Below are positions 34,987 through 43,207 of a DNA stretch of 64,000 nucleotides, piece by piece. Source of the stretch: Paenibacillus sp. FSL M7-0420 (lineage in GTDB: Bacteria > Bacillota > Bacilli > Paenibacillales > Paenibacillaceae); contig NZ_JBBOCJ010000001.1 in NCBI RefSeq assembly GCF_038002345.1, forward strand, positions 5,022,001 through 5,086,000, in the 5' to 3' direction. Under the pieces are notes generated by a model. The model worked only from the letters and a program-made list of their open reading frames with translations, was not told the DNA's origin and searched no databases. A program made the position numbers and the translations under genes. How positions within the stretch are numbered: the stretch's first letter is position 1; every line of letters starts with the position of its first letter.

Positions 34987-37134
34987 ATGGACGACCGTAA
35001 AATTTGTTTCATTATATGTGCGAATAATGAGGAATTAGCCGAAAGGAGCCAGCAAAATCTAAAGCAATTGATCAAACCGGATGGATACACAGTAGATCTC
35101 CAAATCGTAAGGAATGCCTCCGGCCTGGCAGCAGGATACGATCAGGCAATGCGCCAGTCGGATGCCAAGTATAAGGTATATCTGCACCAGGACGTCCAAA
35201 TCCTGAACCCTCAATTCCTGGTGGACATCGTCCGGCTGTTCTCCGATTATTCGTCGCTCGGCATGATTGGAGCCGTCGGGGCGAAGACGCTGCCGTCTTC
35301 CGGGATATGGCAGGATGCATCGCAGAAATACGGCAAAGTGATTGATAGCCGTACCGGTACACTTCAGTCTCAGGAATTCATGCAGCCGTCAGGCGAATAT
35401 GAATCGGTGGAGTCGCTAGACGGGCTACTGATGGCTACACAGTACGACTTGCCCTGGCGTAAGGATTTGTTCACCGGCTGGCACTTCTATGACGCTTCCC
35501 TTAGCCAGGAATTCATCAGCAGCGGTTATGAGGTAGGCGTCCCCAAGCAGCTTCTGCCCTGGTGTCTGCATGAGTGTGGTACTCTGGACCGGACCACCGC
35601 TTATGCAGATGCCCGTCGCATCTTCCTGGAGCATTACGGCTATGGCAAAAGCCACGGCCAACACCGGTTCCACCGGTTAGGCAGCGGCTGCAACATTCAT
35701 CCCACCTGCGAATTATCAGGTACAGCCGGGATTGCTCTGGGCAATGAAGTCAAGCTTCAGGCAGATTGCTGCATCATGCTCCCCTACAATAATATTGCCA
35801 GCGAACCGCGCATCCAGATTGGCGCCGGAAGTGAGATCGAACGCCGGTGCAGCCTGTCGGCAGTCAATCGGATCGTTATTGGCTCACAGGTTGCCATTTC
35901 AACAGGTGTGCAGATCTCGGATTACAACCCAGCCTACGAGGACATCCATCTCCCTATTAAGAAGCAGGGGGCGGATTCCTGGAGCCAGACCGTATCGATC
36001 GGCTCCGGAAGCTGGATCGGTACCAACACCGTTATTGCCGGACAGGTATCCATCGGTAAGGGCTGCGTGATAAGTGCAGGCTCGGTCGTTGTATCCGGCA
36101 CTGTCATTCCTGACTATTGTGTGGCTGCGGGTGCGCCTGCCAGAGTCATTAAGCAATATGATCCGGGCTCCCGAAAGTGGCTGAGGATCAGCCCATCGCC
36201 CGGCGGGGAGGCAGAACTTCCCAATGAAGAGAATCAGATGCAGCCGCTAATGAGCATTTGCATTCCTGCCTTTAACTGCGGGCAAGAGCTCAATCTTTGC
36301 CTGAACAGTATTTACAGCCAGAATACCAGAACGGCAGATTTCGAAGTCATTGTATCCGATGATGCTTCAACGGATCACACAGAAGAGCTGGTGCGGAAGT
36401 ATCAGGAAAGTTATTCCAACCTTCATTATTACCGTAATGAACGGCACGATGGGACCGATGGCAATATCCTAAAATGTGCGGGTTATGCCAGGGGAGAATT
36501 CATCAAGCTGCACAGCAGCGAGGATTACTGGCTCCAAGGCTCACTGGAAACCTTGTGTAATCTGATCGAACAGAACCGGGACTGCAGCCTGCTCTTCCTT
36601 GATATCCTTAGTAACACCGGAGCGGTGAACCGTGGATCAGGAATCAGCAATTATGTAGAGCAGGTCTCGATCTACAGTACATTTCTATCGGGAATCATTA
36701 TGCGGAGGAAGGAATTCGTACAGATTGCCTCACCTGATAGGTTCATCCATTCGAACCTGATCCAGGTCTATCTGGAGCTCTCCATTCTGGAGATTTCTTC
36801 CGATTACTGTGTGTATCACCGCAAACTCCTGGCCAGCAGCGACAAGATTGCAGGAGGATACAGCTTCGCTCAGACCTTCATTATTTCATACTTGGGAATT
36901 CTTAATTCCTTCCTGGACAAAGGATTGGATGCAGCCGTACTGGCAGCTGAGAAGAAACATATCGCCCATACCTTTCTCCTCTGGTGGTACAACTACATGC
37001 TGGAGAAGAATCTTGAGCAGCTACAGCCGGGAGATTTCGTACGGATTTTTGTTGCAGCCTATCAGGATGAGTCCTATTATCCCGACCTGCATGAGCGGTT
37101 GCACAAGATTCAGGCCAAGCATCTAAAGATCTGA
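34987..37134 (+). CDS. three-domain StrF-like GT / hexapeptide acyltransferase / GT2 protein
   Basis: 715 residues. Domain 1 (1-215) resembles the StrF-type glycosyltransferase family (ICANNEE, RNASGLAAGYDQAM, YLHQDVQIL, GMIGAVGAK). Domain 2 (about 225-400) is a left-handed beta-helix acyltransferase (IGAGSEIERRC, GSWIGTNTVIAGQVSIGKG, PDYCVAAGAPARVIKQYDPG). Domain 3 (about 415-650) is a GT2 domain (MSICIPAFNCGQELNLCLNS, VSDDASTDHTEELV) with HSSEDYW at the metal-binding position. AAAGGAGAGG lies upstream of the ATG. The joined domains suggest one polypeptide that both extends and acylates a glycan (inference). Followed by a hairpin at 37145-37179. Confidence 0.8.
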   Translation: MDDRKICFIICANNEELAERSQQNLKQLIKPDGYTVDLQIVRNASGLAAGYDQAMRQSDAKYKVYLHQDVQILNPQFLVDIVRLFSDYSSLGMIGAVGAKTLPSSGIWQDASQKYGKVIDSRTGTLQSQEFMQPSGEYESVESLDGLLMATQYDLPWRKDLFTGWHFYDASLSQEFISSGYEVGVPKQLLPWCLHECGTLDRTTAYADARRIFLEHYGYGKSHGQHRFHRLGSGCNIHPTCELSGTAGIALGNEVKLQADCCIMLPYNNIASEPRIQIGAGSEIERRCSLSAVNRIVIGSQVAISTGVQISDYNPAYEDIHLPIKKQGADSWSQTVSIGSGSWIGTNTVIAGQVSIGKGCVISAGSVVVSGTVIPDYCVAAGAPARVIKQYDPGSRKWLRISPSPGGEAELPNEENQMQPLMSICIPAFNCGQELNLCLNSIYSQNTRTADFEVIVSDDASTDHTEELVRKYQESYSNLHYYRNERHDGTDGNILKCAGYARGEFIKLHSSEDYWLQGSLETLCNLIEQNRDCSLLFLDILSNTGAVNRGSGISNYVEQVSIYSTFLSGIIMRRKEFVQIASPDRFIHSNLIQVYLELSILEISSDYCVYHRKLLASSDKIAGGYSFAQTFIISYLGILNSFLDKGLDAAVLAAEKKHIAHTFLLWWYNYMLEKNLEQLQPGDFVRIFVAAYQDESYYPDLHERLHKIQAKHLKI

Positions 37135-37144
37135 GGCAAGTTGT

Positions 37145-37179
37145 AACGGCTTTGCCATCCTTTTAAGGACGGTACCGTT
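37145..37179 (+). terminator. hairpin between GT/acyltransferase genes
   Basis: AACGG/CCGTT outer and CCATCCTT/AAGGACGG inner arms, ten bases after the stop at 37134. The T run is short. Related in sequence to the hairpin at 26364-26402. Confidence 0.5.
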
Positions 37180-37265
37180 TCAGCTAAATTCTTATATTTC
37201 AAAATAGCCGCCGGGCAGGCCGCAACAGGCTTGTCCGGTCAAGCTAAAAGAGGAGGCATCGGAGG

Positions 37266-37832
37266 ATGGATACCATCAGCCCGGAATTTCAGCAACGCTT
37301 CAGTAGCTTCGGAGCCGGCAGTCTGATCATGCTTAAGACCGATATCAACTGTCCGGAGAAAGTCGCTATCGGCCGCAATGTGCTTATTCAGGAGAATAGC
37401 TGGTTCACAGTTGTTCATCCCGGTCACGGTATACCGTCTGCAATTTCGATTGGAGACGGCTGCAGCTGCAGCCGCAATCTGATCATTACCTCTGCGAACA
37501 GTGTCATTCTAGAAGAGAATGTGATAGTCGGGCCGGATGTCTATATCGCCGACACCGACCACCAGTACCGCCAGGTCGGCATTCCCATCCGCGACCAATG
37601 GATCACCTCAGCCAGCCAGCAGGTGCGGATCGGTGCCGGCAGTGAGTTGGGTGCCCACTGCGTCATTGTGGGCAACGTGACGATTGGTAAGAGCTGCAGA
37701 GTTACTCCGAACAGTGTTGTAACCCGGGATTTGCCGGACTTCTGTATCGCAGCGGGCAACCCTGCCAGAGTAGTGGATGCCTATGATCCCGAAGCGGGAG
37801 TATGGCAGCTGCCGGGCGAGGGCAAGCGTTGA
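37266..37832 (+). CDS. stand-alone hexapeptide (LbH) acyltransferase
   Basis: 188 residues, the typical length of maltose/galactoside-type O-acetyltransferases. Hexapeptide turns: KVAIGRNVLIQENS, ISIGDGCSCSRNLIIT, VIVGPDVYIAD, then a TDHQY segment with the likely catalytic His, VRIGAGSELGAHCVIVGNVTIGKSC (by position 124-150) and the closing FCIAAGNPARVVDAYDP. AGGAGG lies nine bases before the ATG. It shares the fold and the NPAxxxxxYDP ending with the two upstream fused proteins, which probably arose from it by fusion. Expected role: acetylation of a cell- or spore-surface sugar in the cytosol. Confidence 0.86.
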   Translation: MDTISPEFQQRFSSFGAGSLIMLKTDINCPEKVAIGRNVLIQENSWFTVVHPGHGIPSAISIGDGCSCSRNLIITSANSVILEENVIVGPDVYIADTDHQYRQVGIPIRDQWITSASQQVRIGAGSELGAHCVIVGNVTIGKSCRVTPNSVVTRDLPDFCIAAGNPARVVDAYDPEAGVWQLPGEGKR

Positions 37833-37914
37833 GCATAGAAATGAATTCCAGCCTCCAGCGGGTAAGCAAGCGGAGTAACGTATCATAATGGGTTAGCTTC
37901 AGACGCACAATTGG

Positions 37915-38607
37915 TTACCATGAGCGCTTCAGGTTGGACGAGGTTCTAATCCCCACATAGTCAACGGGCGGCTGTATATTCATAGTTTGCGTACTCTTCG
38001 GCTGCCGTTCTACCGCCTTCTTGGGTTGCTGCCGCTCCACTGCCTTCTTCGGCTGCTGCCGCTCCACTGCCTTCTTCGGCTGCTGCCACTCCACTGCCTT
38101 CTTCGGCTGCGGCGGCTCCACTGCCTTCTTCAGCTGCGGCGGCTCCACTGCCTTCTTCAGCTGCGGCTGAAGCGCAGGCTTCAGTTGTTGCCGCTGCTGC
38201 CGCTTGCGTTCGCTGGCTGCGCGTACTCCTACTGTCTGCCCACGCTTCTTGTGGGACGTCCGTTTGCGCGTGGCCTGCGCGGAACGCCGCTGGATGAACC
38301 GGACGGACTTACCTGTATTATAGAGATACTTGCCCCCGGATACGTATGCATCCGCAGGACGAATTGTCTGCTTGATAACGGTGGAAGCCGGCTCCCTATG
38401 CTCTGGTTCTTGCCTTTCAGTCTCCTGGCCTGTGGACTGAGCCCGTTCAAGCAGCCGTTCTGTCTCACGCATGAACAGCGCCAGTTCATCGTCCGCATTG
38501 ACTGAGAGCCGCAGACAAGCCTGCTTCAGCTGCTCCATCTGTCCCATTGTTTTATGAATCGCCTGCACCAATAGCTCATCCTCCGATTTCCTGGCTTCAG
38601 CCTTCAT
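37915..38607 (-). CDS. basic protein with nine-residue KKAVE repeats, function unknown
   Basis: 230 residues. Residues 1-60 are predicted helical (MGQMEQLKQACLRLS). Residues 80-140 are Lys/Arg-rich (KSVRFIQRRSAQATRKR). Residues 148-205 are about six tandem copies of a nine-residue unit (consensus QPKKAVERQ), encoded by 27-base repeats. No signal peptide or membrane segment. Its start overlaps the end of the upstream small gene by 11 bases, so they are coupled, and AGAGGTGA precedes the ATG. Basic low-complexity repeats recall CotG/ExsB-type spore coat proteins, but no homology is claimed. It could bind the acidic collagen or DNA. Unrecognised. Confidence 0.7.
   Translation of the reverse strand: MKAEARKSEDELLVQAIHKTMGQMEQLKQACLRLSVNADDELALFMRETERLLERAQSTGQETERQEPEHREPASTVIKQTIRPADAYVSGGKYLYNTGKSVRFIQRRSAQATRKRTSHKKRGQTVGVRAASERKRQQRQQLKPALQPQLKKAVEPPQLKKAVEPPQPKKAVEWQQPKKAVERQQPKKAVERQQPKKAVERQPKSTQTMNIQPPVDYVGIRTSSNLKRSW
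38010..38168 (-). repeat. 27-bp tandem repeats in the KKAVE gene
   Basis: About six units of 27 bases (plus-strand core CTCCACTGCCTTCTTC) with few differences, encoding the nine-residue repeat of the basic protein. Same unit length as the giant collagen array but an unrelated sequence. Confidence 0.85.
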
Positions 38608-38875
38608 ACCCGTTCACCTCTCGCACCAGCCGTCTGCTGGTTTCCAGTGTCCGGCAGATCATGGCCTGATGCTGGGCCAGGGCCGTGATGATTCTGGCCA
38701 CCGCCTCCTGCAGGGCGTCAAGCCCCCCCATCTCTAATTCTTCCTCCCAGCCGTACTCATCGTCATACATATATTCCAGCTTGCGGATTTCAACCGCGAT
38801 CAGAGCCGAGACCGCTTCTTCCTCCAGCGCCGCAGCCAGAATAATCGCTTTGGTCAACCGTTCCCGCTGTAGCAT
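38597..38875 (-). CDS. small helical acidic protein, function unknown
   Basis: 92 residues when started at the ATG at 38875, which has GGGGGG eight bases upstream; an earlier in-frame ATG at 38944 lacks an RBS. The sequence is rich in Glu, Leu and Ala (LQRERLTKAIILAAALEEEAVSAL by position 2-24; YMYDDEYGWEEELEM) and should be mostly alpha-helical. It overlaps the basic KKAVE gene by 11 bases, suggesting the two products act together, perhaps an acidic/basic pair. Unrecognised. Confidence 0.65.
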   Translation of the reverse strand: MLQRERLTKAIILAAALEEEAVSALIAVEIRKLEYMYDDEYGWEEELEMGGLDALQEAVARIITALAQHQAMICRTLETSRRLVREVNGYEG

Positions 38876-39077
38876 AGCTTCATCCCCCCGCTTTGATTTA
38901 GTTACTGTTATATATATGTGCTTTTGAGTTGTCCCTATCACCATGCGTCCCAGGTATATCGGATTTGGCGGATTTCAGAGAATTAACAGGAATAGGACAA
39001 TCTGTGCCTGAAGTATACATAGCTATGACCAGACAATAAAGCGCAAAGCAACCTTTCATGTTTTGGAGGAGATCTGC

Positions 39078-39434
39078 ATGTCAATGCCCCACATCCCCAA
39101 TATAACCCCCGATATCTCGCTTACGCGGGAGGAAAGCATCTCTCTCCTGCTCACCTCCATCGCGATCAACGAGATGTCTTTGTCTCACATTATCAACGCG
39201 GAAGCGGAAGCGATGCAGGCCTTCGTGCTATCTAATCCCGGGAACATGAATTTTCTCAACATGATCCAGTTAAATAATACAACCGCCAGATTGCTCGAAG
39301 AGATTACCAAGGGCCAGTGGCTTAGTCTAAGCAAAATGGACCGGATTCTGCGTTTGTTGAGTGACTCTGGCGCCTTGTCGGCACGATTGCTGGAAGAAGA
39401 ACTAACTACTGAGATTGAGGAAGATGAGGAATAA
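39078..39434 (+). CDS. stand-alone copy of the collagen N-terminal (anchoring) domain
   Basis: 118 residues. The opening PNITPDISLTREE and [13 protein letters not shown] match the helical N-terminal domain of the collagen-like proteins at 14700 and 15905, without any collagen or C-terminal domain. The C-terminus is acidic (TTEIEEDEE). The ATG at 39078 has GGAGGA seven bases upstream; an in-frame TTG at 39063 overlaps that RBS and is rejected. It could be a basal-layer partner or plug that interacts with the same spore component as the collagen-like fibres (inference). Single gene, divergent from the 38875-37915 pair. Confidence 0.8.
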   Translation: MSMPHIPNITPDISLTREESISLLLTSIAINEMSLSHIINAEAEAMQAFVLSNPGNMNFLNMIQLNNTTARLLEEITKGQWLSLSKMDRILRLLSDSGALSARLLEEELTTEIEEDEE

Positions 39435-39668
39435 CAGGCAACTGCCATTCTTCAGCCAGAACGGACACAACAACATATTGAGGGTTACGGCACAACCGGA
39501 AGGAGCCTGGTGCTATGTACAGAGCAATGTCTAATTCGCTCGCTGCTTGTTCCGGAAGCTGAAATCCTCAGTTAAACATATAAAATGCAACAGCTTCGTT
39601 GACACATAGAAATGGACAAGCCTTTTTCATGTAGACAGCCCTTGTGGAATTCTCCTAGGCTAATCCAC

Positions 39669-40067
39669 CTATTGCACCTTCCAGTGATTCAAATGATCCG
39701 CAATCCGGATCAGCTCATTGGCCAGCGAGGAGAGGGAAGCCACAAGCTGCTGCTGTCTGTCTGGCTCCTGGGCCTCGGCCATACGGCTTTCCGTTCGCTC
39801 TGGCACGGGAAGCTCTTGTTCACTTTTGCTGTACATGGGGAATCCTTCCTCGATCAGCAGGCGCACAATGGTGCTTAGATGATAGCGTTCCATGCGCAGC
39901 TCACTGATCCGTTTTAACAGTTTCAGAGTTTCATAGGGATAGAGCACCTGATCTCCTTGCCGGGTCCCAGGGACGAAGTAAGAGAAATATTCGAGCCATC
40001 TCTTGACTGTAGTCGGAGGCAATTTCGATAAATTAATAATTTCCAGTTGGGTGTAATGGCGTACCAT
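39669..40067 (-). CDS. MerR-type HTH regulator
   Basis: 132 residues. The N-terminal winged-helix DNA-binding part (1-70) has YTQLEIINLSKLPPTTVKRW, the R-x-G-D-x-x-x-Y-P wing (RQGDQVLYPYETLKLL) and a following helix typical of MerR proteins. The short C-terminal tail (90-132) is helical, with no effector-binding domain or cysteine cluster. GAGGAG lies seven bases before the ATG. It stands alone between the island's small genes and the CDP-sugar operon. It could control those, but its target is unknown. Confidence 0.78.
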   Translation of the reverse strand: MVRHYTQLEIINLSKLPPTTVKRWLEYFSYFVPGTRQGDQVLYPYETLKLLKRISELRMERYHLSTIVRLLIEEGFPMYSKSEQELPVPERTESRMAEAQEPDRQQQLVASLSSLANELIRIADHLNHWKVQ

Positions 40068-40175
40068 AACATCGCTCCTCTGTTTTAAGTGGACTTATTT
40101 ATTTTAATGGTATTCATGTTCCTCGAAATAAATGTGTAAAAATACCTATTTGTATATTTATCGTCCCGCAAAAAA

Positions 40176-40208
40176 AGACAGGCCCGTTCCGTAGAACGTT
40201 GCCTGTCT
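40176..40208 (-). terminator. intrinsic terminator of the rfbH-rfbF-rfbG-GT2 operon
   Basis: Outer stem AGACAGGC/GCCTGTCT with inner CGTTC/GAACG; seven T follow on the minus strand. Lies 33 bases after the stop at 40242. Confidence 0.92.
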
Positions 40209-40241
40209 ATTATGCTGCCTTGAAGGCGGCAGATTACCTGC

Positions 40242-41339
40242 TTAAGAAACTTTAAACAATTCGCTGAAGGAATCGCCAAGCAGCTCTTTATAATATTTCC
40301 GGTTATGCAGCATACTTGGGTGTGTAGGATAATAGAATAGAGCTGTCTCATTATGGTAATTAGCCTTCATGTACTGACCCAGACGGTCATAGCATACACA
40401 TAATTGCAGATGCGGCACCCAGGTGGTAGAGGTCATATCCTGCAGCCCCAGGGTAGCTCGCCGGGGGAGCGTAATCGCCTGTTCGAACCAGTAGATCGCC
40501 CGCTGGTACTCCCCGGCTTCCACGAATTCACCGCCCAGGCGGCAGCAGAATTCGGAACGGGGGATATCATAATTGAGGGTACGGTAGAGCGCGTTCAACT
40601 TCCCGGCCTTGTTGTTCAGATGTCCGTGGCATTCCGCCATCTTCAGGCAAGCCTGATAGTTATCCTCCACCCAGCCCTGGCCGGTCTGCAGGAATTTCTC
40701 GTAATATTCCAGCGCTTCTTCGTGAATGGCATGATCCCGGAGCTCATTGGCGAAATAGTAGAGATCGCGCGGTGAGAACTCCTCGCCACTGGCCTGGCGT
40801 CCACGGTAGATGCGCAGGTTACGGTCCGTATGGACCTTATCCTTCTTGTGTGTAATGCAGACCTCGCTGTCAAAAGTGTTACCGGCAACAGCCAGATACT
40901 CATGCACCGGCCCGATCCACTGAAAGCCGCAGTCCCGGCGGACCAGCCGGTTTCGTCTCAGGCTTGAGGTCACTTTGCCTTCACTGTCGAAGGCCAGATT
41001 GTAGGGCATGGTCACAGACTGGTACTGCGGTGACAATGTCTCCTTCAGCTTCTTGAAGCGCACCCGGTCGATTTCCTCAATGGTATCGTCCGCGTCCAGC
41101 CAGAGAATATATTCCTTTGTTGCCTTGCTGAAGGCTTCGTTACGGGCTGCCGCAAAATTGTCAATCCATTCAAAATCATAGATTACTGCACCATATTCTG
41201 CAGCAATCTCCTTGGTCCGGTCAGTAGAGCCTGTATCGACAATGACGATTTCGTCGACAATATCCTTCACACAATCCAGACACCGGCTCAAGCCGTTCTC
41301 TTCATTGCGCACAATCATACATAGACTGATAGTAATCAT
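40242..41339 (-). CDS. GT2 glycosyltransferase with TPR repeats
   Basis: 365 residues, close paralogue of 32334-33458: SLCMIVRNEENGLSRCLD, IVDTGSTDRTKEIAAEYGA, LDADDTIEEIDRVRFK in the GT2 domain (1-190), TPR helices (200-345; HAIHEEALEYYEKFL, GEYQRAIYWFEQAI). It begins nine bases after rfbG and is the last gene of the CDP-sugar operon, so the natural guess is that it transfers a CDP-derived deoxysugar to a protein, perhaps a collagen-like one (inference). Confidence 0.86.
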   Translation of the reverse strand: MITISLCMIVRNEENGLSRCLDCVKDIVDEIVIVDTGSTDRTKEIAAEYGAVIYDFEWIDNFAAARNEAFSKATKEYILWLDADDTIEEIDRVRFKKLKETLSPQYQSVTMPYNLAFDSEGKVTSSLRRNRLVRRDCGFQWIGPVHEYLAVAGNTFDSEVCITHKKDKVHTDRNLRIYRGRQASGEEFSPRDLYYFANELRDHAIHEEALEYYEKFLQTGQGWVEDNYQACLKMAECHGHLNNKAGKLNALYRTLNYDIPRSEFCCRLGGEFVEAGEYQRAIYWFEQAITLPRRATLGLQDMTSTTWVPHLQLCVCYDRLGQYMKANYHNETALFYYPTHPSMLHNRKYYKELLGDSFSELFKVS

Positions 41340-41348
41340 TTCGCCCTC

Positions 41349-42449
41349 CTATGAATTCTCTGTCATATATTTGCGTATTTGAAGCTCACTGAATTCCCGC
41401 ATATCCTGCCCTGCATCCAGCGCTTTGTGCCAATCCACCGTCTTCTGCAGGGCCTGCTCAACACTCCAGCGGGAGCGCCAGCCCAGCAGGCGGCGGGCCT
41501 TGGTACTGTCAAGCTGCAGTTCACCAGCCTCATGCAGTCCGGAGACACCGGCGATATCAATACCCGCTCCCTCTCCCCAGAGCGCTGCAAGACGGACGGC
41601 CACCTTCTCGACACTATGGACGCTCTGCTCCTCCGGACCGAAATTCCAGGCGGCGGCATACTCTGCCCCTTCCTGCACCAGCTTCTCGGCCAGCAGCAGA
41701 TAGCCGCTAAGCGGCTCCAGCACATGCTGCCAGGGGCGCGTCGCCGCCGGGCTGCGCAGCAGCGGCCTCAAGCCAGCAGCGAATGACCGCAGGCAGTCCG
41801 GTACCAGCCGGTCCAGGGAATCATCGCCGCCCCCGATGACATTGCCCGCCCTGGCGGTAGCGACAGCAACACCATGCTCGGCATAGCGGGCCGGATGGAA
41901 ATAGCTGTTGCGGTAAGCCTGCGTCACCAGCTCGGAACAAGCCTTACTGGAAGAATAAGGATCATAACCGCCCAGCGGATCAGTCTCACGGTAGCCCCAG
42001 ATCCACTCCCGGTTGTCATAGCATTTATCTGTTGTAACATTGACGACGGCTTTGACTGAGATGCCGGAATCAACTGCACTTGCGACCGCCTCCAGCAGAT
42101 TCACCGTTCCCATGACGTTCACCTCGAAGGTATCGGCCGGGAACTGGTAGGAGGTGCGGACCAGCGGCTGGGCCGCCAGATGGAAGACCACCTCCGGAGC
42201 CGCATCCCGCAGCGCTGCATCCAGACGCTGACGGGTCCGCACATCTCCCCAGACGGTTTGGACCCCCGGCCCGTCTCCGATCAGAGGGAAGAGCTTAGGT
42301 TCATCCCGGTCCCAGGCATATCCACTCACACTTGCCCCCAGCATCGTCAGCCACCGGGTGAGCCAGCTTCCCTTGAACCCGGTATGCCCAGTTACGAAGA
42401 CTCGCCGCCCCTTCCAGAATTCCGCCGTGGTCAGTTCGTTCTTATCCAC
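41349..42449 (-). CDS. rfbG: CDP-glucose 4,6-dehydratase
   Basis: 366 residues from the GTG at 42449, which has GGGAGG six bases upstream; an in-frame GTG at 42470 lacks an RBS. Short-chain dehydrogenase with the NAD motif TGHTGFKGSW, HLAAQPLVR, catalytic TTDKCYDNRE and YDPYSSSKACSE (YxxxK), and NVIGGGDD. It converts CDP-glucose into CDP-4-keto-6-deoxyglucose. It overlaps rfbF by 19 bases. Confidence 0.95.
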   Translation of the reverse strand: MDKNELTTAEFWKGRRVFVTGHTGFKGSWLTRWLTMLGASVSGYAWDRDEPKLFPLIGDGPGVQTVWGDVRTRQRLDAALRDAAPEVVFHLAAQPLVRTSYQFPADTFEVNVMGTVNLLEAVASAVDSGISVKAVVNVTTDKCYDNREWIWGYRETDPLGGYDPYSSSKACSELVTQAYRNSYFHPARYAEHGVAVATARAGNVIGGGDDSLDRLVPDCLRSFAAGLRPLLRSPAATRPWQHVLEPLSGYLLLAEKLVQEGAEYAAAWNFGPEEQSVHSVEKVAVRLAALWGEGAGIDIAGVSGLHEAGELQLDSTKARRLLGWRSRWSVEQALQKTVDWHKALDAGQDMREFSELQIRKYMTENS

Positions 42450-43207
42450 GGAAGTCCTCCCTCCCGCCACAGCTGCTCCAGATAACGCTTGTCGCGGAGC
42501 GTATCCATCGGCTGCCAGAAGCCATGATGCTTGTAAGCCCTGAGCTCATCACGCGCGGCCAGCTCCCGGAGCGGCTCCTGCTCCCAGACGGTGCTGTCGC
42601 CTTCAATAAGGGAGAATACCTCAGGCTGAAGGACGAAGAATCCGCCATTCACCCAGCCCTCATCGCCTTTGGGCTTCTCCACAAAGCCGGTTACTCTGTC
42701 ATCCTCTGTAATATCCAGCGCTCCGAAACGGCCTACCGGCTGTACAGCCGTAACCGTCGCTAATTTCCCGTGGGAGCGGTGGAAGTCCAGCAACTCCGGT
42801 ATGTTGACATCCGCAATACCGTCTCCATAAGTCAGCATGAACGGTTCATTGCCGGTGTATTTGTGGACTTGCCGGATTCTTCCGCCAGTCATCGCCTCCC
42901 TGCCCGTATCCGCGAGCGTTACCTTCCAGTTCCGCTGCTGACGGTTATGGCGGGTCATTTGATTGCCGTTGCCGAAATCGAACGAGACATCCGAACTCTG
43001 CAGGTAGAAATCGGCAAAATATTTCTTGATGACATGCCCCAAATACCCCAAACAAATGACAAAATCATCGAAGCCGTATGAGGCATAATGCTCCATAATA
43101 TGCACAAGCAGCGGCTTATCGCCGATCTCAATCATCGGCTTGGGCTTCACATCAGTCTCTTCACTGATACGGGTCCCGTAGCCCCCGGCCAGAATGACTA
43201 CCTTCAT
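42431..43207 (-). CDS. rfbF: glucose-1-phosphate cytidylyltransferase
   Basis: 258 residues, the usual length. [25 protein letters not shown] (by position 1-25) is the nucleotidyltransferase signature; [25 protein letters not shown] and [18 protein letters not shown] (160-180 region) follow. It makes CDP-glucose from CTP and glucose-1-phosphate. It overlaps rfbH by four bases, as expected for coupled translation. Confidence 0.95.
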   Translation of the reverse strand: MKVVILAGGYGTRISEETDVKPKPMIEIGDKPLLVHIMEHYASYGFDDFVICLGYLGHVIKKYFADFYLQSSDVSFDFGNGNQMTRHNRQQRNWKVTLADTGREAMTGGRIRQVHKYTGNEPFMLTYGDGIADVNIPELLDFHRSHGKLATVTAVQPVGRFGALDITEDDRVTGFVEKPKGDEGWVNGGFFVLQPEVFSLIEGDSTVWEQEPLRELAARDELRAYKHHGFWQPMDTLRDKRYLEQLWREGGLPWIRTN

